A stretch of 64,000 nt of DNA from Pristionchus mayeri (Eukaryota > Nematoda > Chromadorea > Rhabditida > Neodiplogasteridae): positions 29,023,087-29,087,086 of the forward strand of contig BTRK01000001.1 in assembly GCA_036245805.1 (NCBI GenBank), in the 5' to 3' direction. Each line of letters begins with the position of its first letter. Within the stretch, counting starts at the first letter, position 1. Under the pieces are notes generated by a model. The model searched no databases and was not told where the DNA came from. It saw nothing but the letters and a program-made list of their open reading frames with translations. Of the stretch, positions 57,351-64,000 are shown piece by piece. A program made the translations under genes and the position numbers.

Positions 57351-57590
57351 TGATGGATGCAATGTGATTGCCATTGGCACAATCAGTATCTGACTCCTTT
57401 CCTATATTGGTTTCTATTGTAAAGTTGTATATCCTATAAGGTTTAAAACATGTTAAATATCCTCTGGATATTCAAATAGTAGCCTTAAGAATCAGTTTTG
57501 ATTTTTGGTCATCGATATGTTCACATATATATTATATTTTGTGAATTCGTCTAATCAGCAACTTTCAGCAACACACTCGTAAGCAGCAGG

Positions 57591-60500
57591 ATGCTGCGAC
57601 TTCTCGGAGTGGTGCTGCTAGCTGCAGCTGCTGCAGGCATAGAGCATGTCGAGTGAGTTGAAATTATTGTTTTTTAAACACAGTAATAAATATGTCAGAC
57701 CAACGTGCCGTGATATCAAATGCGCTTCTCGCGAGTCTCTCATCTCCCAGATCTCCATGCTAAAGAAGGATGTGTGTGAAATCTTTCAAAATGAGAAGCC
57801 TATGAAATGTTATTGAAAACCTGACTCATTTTGTGCGAGTATGTATTTTTTGCAAGTCTAATTTTAGTCTAACGTTTGCTCATCTACTGAATGAATTAAG
57901 GTGCACACTCTTCACGGTGTTCTAGCGGAGTCCGAGTGTACCGCCTGCTACTCCGACCCTTGTATGAATGGAGGACAGTGTCTGCCCGATGGAAAACTGG
58001 ACTACTAAGTATCTCATGGTATCGGTAAAGGATTTCGAGAATAGTCTCGCAATATCCTAAATACATTCCATTTTTTGCTAACTGAATGTAGAATGGAATG
58101 GAGTACACCTTTTTATAAAATCCCTTCTCAAGTGTTCCGGATATAAATAATAGAGAAATTTCGAGAACCTCGCAGTTTATGCTCTCCACGTTTTCTCCCT
58201 TTCTTTCTCGTTTAGTCGAGATTAGATAGGCACTTTCGACGCCGTCGACACTATAGATAAGGATGCCAAGGTGCGGCCGGGGGTGAATCGAAGGGATCAA
58301 CAAAATCGAAGGTAGAAACGTTAGAATAACGATAACACAGGACCATGAAAAACGTGTGAGAGGGACAAGTCACGATATGTTTTCTTTCACAAAACAATAG
58401 CTAATAAAAATGGTGTTATTACTGATTTAAACATAACAGTATTGACCGTATTCTCTAGGTGTGACTGTCCTGAGGACACAGCGGGTGCCAACTGCGAGAA
58501 GGTTCTAACCTGCGAGGCGGACAGTTGCGGGGCAAACGCCCACTGCTTCGTGCAGAACCACCAGATCAACTGCGCCTGCGATCTCGGATACTCGGGTGAG
58601 AACGCAATCCTAATCCCTTTGGGATGGAAATGCTAAGACTGCTTGAGGATTTAGTTGACAGTGACTCAGACTTAGTATTCGCAGGTAACGCTATTACGGG
58701 CTGCGATCTCGCTACGAAGAGGATCTGCTTCAGTGGAGACCCCCACTACAACACTTTCGATGGAGCCACCTTTGACTATATGGGTAAGACTAAACTCGTG
58801 GGATCTTGACCAGAACAGAGTGCGCTTATATGGCTACTCAGAAAAACCTTATGCAAGCCTTTAAAAGGCCTAAGCCTAAGCTTAAGCAACCTAAGCCGAC
58901 AACAAACTAAGTCGATTAAGTAACCTAAGCCTTATAAGTCTAAGAAACCTGAGCCTAAGCAGCCTAAGCAGAATAAGTAAGGACTAAGATTAAGGCGTTT
59001 CTGGCGGTCGTTTTTCTGAGTTGTCCGTTACGCGAGATTGCAGCCACTTGCCCCTACATGTTCTCTCTTCCGTGCAGCGGTGGCCTCGACAATGGCTACT
59101 CGTTCTACTCCGTCAAGGCGAAGAACGACGTTCAGTATGTGGGCGCGACGTAAGAACAGTGATCTCTCTAATGATGCAACTTCCCAATTTCAGTGTATCG
59201 GTCGTTTCCTCGGCGCAGGTTGAGTTCTACAACAAGACCATCTACGTCGATCAGTACCAAAACATTTTCGTCGATGACATTCAGGTATTTCAATTGTCGA
59301 GGGTGTTGAAAAATAGTATGAAATGTGTAATAACAAAAATGGATTATGCAAATAATTAATTCTCAGGTGCACGCTCCCTACTACTACCCCTCGCAATCGA
59401 GTGTACAATTCACGATCAGCTACACGAATCCCTATGTGGTCGTGAAGAACGACCAATTCGTGCAAGTCGAATTCACGTACGGAACGGTGAGCTAACAGTC
59501 TGAACAAGAGACAGTCCGGCACTTGCCCGGATGAGAATTATCTTTCACACTTTATGGGCAGCAGTTGCCTCTCTCCATCCTAAGATATCATTCAGCCTAC
59601 AATTCTCAATGCAATAGTCGTGATGCGTTATCTTATTGTTTCCTTATTCATTAATAAATAGGCCCAGTTTCTCAGGAGAATAAAGTAGCCGAATACTTAA
59701 TTCTTTTGAGAAACCGGACCTATTGAGTAATGAATAAGATTGCATTATCCAGTTGTGTCTCACGATTCCCGACGTGCCCGAGTTCCGCGGCGCGCAGACT
59801 CTCTGTGGACTGGCTGGAAACTTGGACGGAAACTGCGCGGACGACATCGTTAGCCAGTGAGTTTCGCTAGGTTAGAATGATGTGAATTTATCTTTTATAG
59901 TGATGGAACCGTCGCGCCAATCAGCAACTGTCGACCCACGCAAGCACAGGTAAACTAAAGTTCAGAGATTTTGTGAAAAAAACGACGCATTGCAGACGGA
60001 CAAATTCGGAGACTCTTGGCGCACGACTGAGTACACTCTTCCTGATCCCGCCCCTGCCTGTCTCGATGGAGAGACTATGACCAACAAGAGCAGCACTTGC
60101 GTGAGAACAATTATTGATTCACCAATCGATAATTGATAATTTTATGCTAAAACTATTAAATACAGACGGAAATCCAAGCGGCGGCTGCGCAGTGTCAGGA
60201 TATCTTCAACGCCCAGACTGGAACGGTAGAATCTGCAGCAATGAATGTTGATGATCTTTGATCTCTGCCAGGGTACCTTCGCTCATTGTCAATTCCTGGG
60301 CAATGATGTGATAGAGCAAGCCTACGATTCGTGCATCTATGACGTGTGTCTGGACGGCAACGTGAGCAAGTTTAATTTTGCAATTTGAATTCAGAGCAAT
60401 GTGAACAAATGCATATATTTTAGAAATTAAAAAGAAAATATTGTAGCTCCGCTGTGATGCGTTCACCACCTTCGTTCACAATTGCCAGTATGCAATGGGA

Positions 60501-63500
60501 GGTATGTCAACCTGAATGCTCTAAGAGATATAATTAATTAATCACTCCTTAATTAATTAGTAATTAATTAAGGAGTAAATGTGACGGGCTGGCGCGACGA
60601 AACCGACTGCCCGATGAGATGCGGCGCTCACGCAGAAGTATGATATGTAGTTACATTGACAAATGTGAATCAGAGCTAGAGATAACATGTCAATCCAACT
60701 TGGACAGACGATGATTAGCAACGACAGTATTTGAGTATACGGATTGCGTCTCTGCATGCCCCGCCACCTGCTCCGATCACGACGCCCCCGAGCAGTGCAA
60801 CTATCGTGAGTATGATATTAGAGTTCGTAATTCGGGCCGTCGTCTCTTAATTTCTCACATTCCCTAGGCCGGTCGAGCGGTGAGAGAGTGTGTAAAATGA
60901 AGTGACCGTAGCATCGTTTCTCGAACTCTATCTGATATTATTTCATTACCATCTTCCCTCATCAAGTGAAGGCACACGAAACGCAAAGCAGCCAACATTG
61001 GAATCAATATTTTGGAATCAATATTTTGCAGCGTTGAGTATCTTCAAAAAAGCTTTGTAGCCTGTGCGGAGGGATGCGAGTGCGACTGGGGATACGTCCT
61101 CGACACTACCAACCTCGCCGACGTGAGATTTTAAAAATATCTAAGTCAAGACTTTCCGAAGTCTTGATCGCCATTGATTTTGAAATTGAAAATATACATA
61201 CATTTTTAATACATATGGATGTGGTTTGTTGCATAATTGATAACAAAGAATATCCATGTTCTTCCAGGGGCCTCAGTGCATTAAAATCGAGGACTGTGGA
61301 TGCACAGACGACGACGGAAACCTGCATCCGGGTGCGAATTTCGAAAATATTTTCAAAAATAGAAATAAATAATTTAGCCGACCAGCACTGGCTTACCGGC
61401 GACTGCTCCCAGGAGAACTACTGCTCCAACGGAACCTACTTCAAGGAGGTACGGATGACTTATTCAATTATTTTTCCAACATCTAATCCACAATTCAGCC
61501 ATACGTCTGCACGTCTAACTCGAAGTGTACGGTAGCGAACGGAGAGCTGACTTGCCTTTGCGATTCCGGATATCAGGTACTGAAAACGATCAGCAATATG
61601 CAGTCAAGCAAGCTTTCAACCAAAACACTACGCTTTTCTCCATCCATTCCTTAAAATATCTGATTTATTTGTGCTCATTTTTTAACAAATTTATATTATT
61701 CTAATTCAGTATAACGAGACAACGGGCGCTTGCGACGACATCGACGAATGTCTCGACCCCGAATCGTGCTCGGCCGGAGAAGGATTCGGAAAGTGCACCA
61801 ACACACCAGGTGAGATATTGTGTTTTCTAGAGTTCGAGAAACAGTCCTTCGTCTCTTCAGTTTACATACTCTCTAGACGGTTGAGAGAGTGTATAGAAGA
61901 GCTATCGAGATAACTTCATCACCATGTGGCATGTTGGTAGATCAAATTCAATTATCGATTCGCAGGCTCGTATTACTGTACGTGCAAGCAATACTATGTT
62001 GGTCATGACTGCGAGACATTCGCTCCGAGAAGACACTGCGCCGATCTCTACAAGTACCATGGAGTGACCGAGGACGGAGCATACGTGTAAATGCAGTTCT
62101 TTGTTTATTGACTATGACTTCAATTCAATTTGTTTATCCGCCATGGTAGAGTGCAATAGTTAAGATCTTAGTAAGTTGATGCCAAATTTACGTCTTGGTT
62201 CCTTTGACGATTCTGAGTTTGCAGAGTCACAATCCCCGTTGACGATGTGGACGAGTACACGACGAGTTCCGAGCCAATTCAGGAGAGCACAACGACGGAA
62301 GACAGGCAGTCAACGGCGTTAACGGCGTTAGTATATCAAAATGGCACTACGCCGGATGAGAACCGTCGGATGAGAACCCACTGGATGAGAACCAAAAAAT
62401 GGACCCTTCCCTTGGTCTTTCACATAAGCATTTTTGAAACTTTGGGAACCTACTGTGAACATGCTGGAGAAGGGTACTTTTTTGGTTCTCATCCGGTGGG
62501 TTCTCATCCGACGGTTCTCATCAGACCTAGTGCCATCAAAATACTATATTAAAATATTAAAAATATTTTTAAAATAATTTTTTCCAGGCGCAAGTTGCAG
62601 CTCAAGCAGTTCGCGGCATGGGATGATTCCAGGTATAATTTACGATGTTTATTAATTGTTGAATAATTTCAAAAATATTGATATCAAAAAATATAAATAT
62701 TGAAGTATTGTCCAGTTTTTTTCAGAATAGTCACCGTTGAAGAAATTTAAATGGAAATGCTTGCAAATTCTAATTCAATTATTTTTTCAAGCTCGATTAC
62801 TCCATTCGACGAATTCACTACTGCATCTGGCAACGAACGAGACATCCTCGTCTACTGTGACATGACCAGAGGAGGAGGAGGATGGACACTCATCGCCAAT
62901 GCACTCTCGGTAATCACAACAATAATGAAAAGTAGATTTCGAAATTCAACGTCTCGTCATGAGATAGTGTCTAGAATCAAGAGTGGTATCATTTCTCGAA
63001 CAATAATAATAAAATTGCAGTAAAATTAATGTAAAATTAATTTTCAGAACGAGACAGCGAACAAGACTCTCGCACAGTACGCCGAAGGCTTCGGATCTGC
63101 CGAAAACGCAAATCTTTGGATGGGACTGGATCTCATCTCCCTCTACACCAACTACCAGCCCATGAGGTGATTCTAAGATTTTATTCAATTTCGAGTATTT
63201 CCCGAAGATTCTTTCAAAAGTTTCAAAATATTTCGTTTTCTATGACAGTAGAAAGATTCTCAAATGGCAATAGAGTATAAGATCAAATTGTAATTCATTA
63301 TGGTTCCCCTTTTCGATCTGGATGAATATCTCGTTGTTATTGTTGATGCCGATGATTATGATGATGCTGTTGTTTAGTCTCCGTCTGGACATCTACCGCT
63401 GTGCGCACAACGGATTCCCCGAGTCCTGGACCGACTGCACCTACAGATTGTTCTCCGTGAGCGACAGGAACGACGACTACAGAGTCACCATACCTGAGGT

Positions 63501-64000
63501 GAGAGGTTGTTTTTACATTTTCGATTTTCTTTTACCGAGTAGGTATTGGATAGATGGGAAAGAGTAAGGCTGAGAAATAGGTTGGTCGAATTGTTCCTCA
63601 AGCGCCGAGGAGATATTCATATTACTATATGTTGTCGATGCTGATACATAATAAAATAATAGTCATATTTCACTGTGAAATGCATAAATTCGAGATCATG
63701 CCATGAAAAAATGGCCAATTGGCAGGTGTGTCGTGGAACGGAGAACACGTACTACAATGGATGGGCGAGATGGGATCTGTCCAAGCCGGGCCCGAAGTTC
63801 CGCGCCTATGATAATGACGATTCGCTCGGTAAGCAACTAATATTGAAAATTTATCAAAACATGCCTTGCGAACAGAAATGAGATTATGAGTGAAGTATTG
63901 GACGAAATAGTTCAGAAAAATACTCGAAAGAAAGCAGATATTGAATGGAACACTTTCAGCCCACTGCTCCGAGTCCTTCCGCAACACTGGCTTCTGGTTC
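57591..64000 (+). CDS. EGF-VWD-C8-TIL-EGF-fibrinogen-like protein (gene 2), runs off the window, in-frame stop in exon 3
   Basis: Paralogue of gene 1. Exon starts: 57591, 57699, 57901, 58459, 58685, 59044, 59194, 59367, 59753, 59901, 59996, 60166, 60272, 60447, 60573, 60736, 61061, 61268, 61378, 61499, 61710, 61976, (62225, 62588 optional), 62792, 63048, 63378, 63726 and 63960 (cut by the edge). Nearly all exon lengths equal those of gene 1. Signal peptide [19 protein letters not shown] marks [11 protein letters not shown] and [46 protein letters not shown] in the fibrinogen-like part. Gene 1 exons 8 and 9 are one exon here (59367-59486). Exon 3 ends GKLDY then TAA (58006-58008) just before the donor, where gene 1 has Arg; splicing one base earlier gives TAG. 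Everything downstream is intact. So it is either a very young pseudogene, a sequence error or unusual decoding. Confidence 0.85.
60819..60930. mobile_element. hAT-like palindromic MITE (family 2) in gene 2 intron
   Basis: From TAGAGTTCGTAATTCGGGCC to TTCTCGAACTCTA; flanks TATGATAT and TCTGATAT are a probable 8-bp duplication with two changes. It starts 13 bp after the donor of exon 16. Confidence 0.85.
61831..61900. repeat. Truncated family 2 MITE in gene 2 intron
   Basis: TAGAGTTCGAGAAACAGTCC at the left end and GTTGAGAGAGTGTATAGAAGAG inside; the right terminus is missing. It lies about 20 bp after the donor of the calcium-binding-EGF exon. Confidence 0.65.
62225..62632 (+). other. Possible extra Thr/Ser-rich linker exons of gene 2
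   Basis: Two exon-like stretches absent from gene 1: 62225-62330 ([19 protein letters not shown]) and 62588-62632 ([14 protein letters not shown]). Both have acceptors and donors. They join in frame only if the first uses an earlier donor near 62308; skipping both is also in frame and restores the gene 1 layout. This could be a lineage-specific linker or alternative splicing. Confidence 0.35.
62343..62534. repeat. MITE family 1, longest copy
   Basis: GGCACTACGCCGGATGAGAACC to GGTTCTCATCAGACCTAGTGCC, 192 bp. Three staggered repeats of GGATGAGAACC lie at each end. It sits 12 bp after a candidate splice donor of gene 2. Confidence 0.85.

Noticed and set aside
61074..61535. 153-aa plus-strand ORF
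   Set aside because: It runs through introns of gene 2 in the wrong frame for the conserved TIL and EGF exons.

Overview
The window looks like a piece of nematode nuclear genome, most like a free-living rhabditid or diplogastrid; the species is inferred, not shown. Genes are split by many short introns with (T)nCAG acceptors. There are two Str-superfamily chemoreceptor genes, a pair of GH25 lysozyme genes and several secreted multidomain proteins. The intergenic and intronic DNA is unusually rich in inverted repeats. All gene models were built by hand from splice sites and reading phase.

Layout. 0.4-2.2 kb (-): a small secreted peptide and part of a degenerate PP1-like phosphatase. 3.4-10.8 kb (+): a complete 29-exon gene for an 843-aa EGF-VWD-C8-TIL-EGF-fibrinogen-like secreted protein. 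11.1-28.3 kb (-): three tandem paralogues (A, B, C) with signal peptide, Ser/Thr-rich stalk and hydrophobic tail, probably GPI-anchored. 29.2-31.1 kb (-): a 7TM receptor. 31.8 kb (+): an orphan last exon of the VWD/fibrinogen gene, followed by a decayed mariner-type transposon. 33.5-36.1 and 39.9-42.5 kb (-): two GH25 lysozymes. 45.1-47.2 kb (-): a predicted four-TM protein. 50.1-52.7 kb (+): a 76-aa protein whose intron holds a 2-kb foldback. 52.9-55.1 kb (-): a second 7TM receptor. 57.6 kb to the right edge (+): a second VWD/fibrinogen gene, nearly collinear with the first but with an in-frame stop in exon 3.

The secreted adhesion-like proteins, lysozymes and GPI-type surface proteins suggest a locus facing the environment (gut or epidermis, defence or feeding); this is inference. 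The second layer is mobile DNA: at least six long foldbacks (about 1-2 kb) without open reading frames, two with tRNA-type B-box motifs in their arms; a hAT-like MITE family with 8-bp target duplications, one with a paralogous empty site; a second MITE family; a tRNA-derived SINE; LINE 3' fragments; and one mariner-type element. Several insertions sit within a few bases of splice sites or a stop codon yet leave the signal usable.
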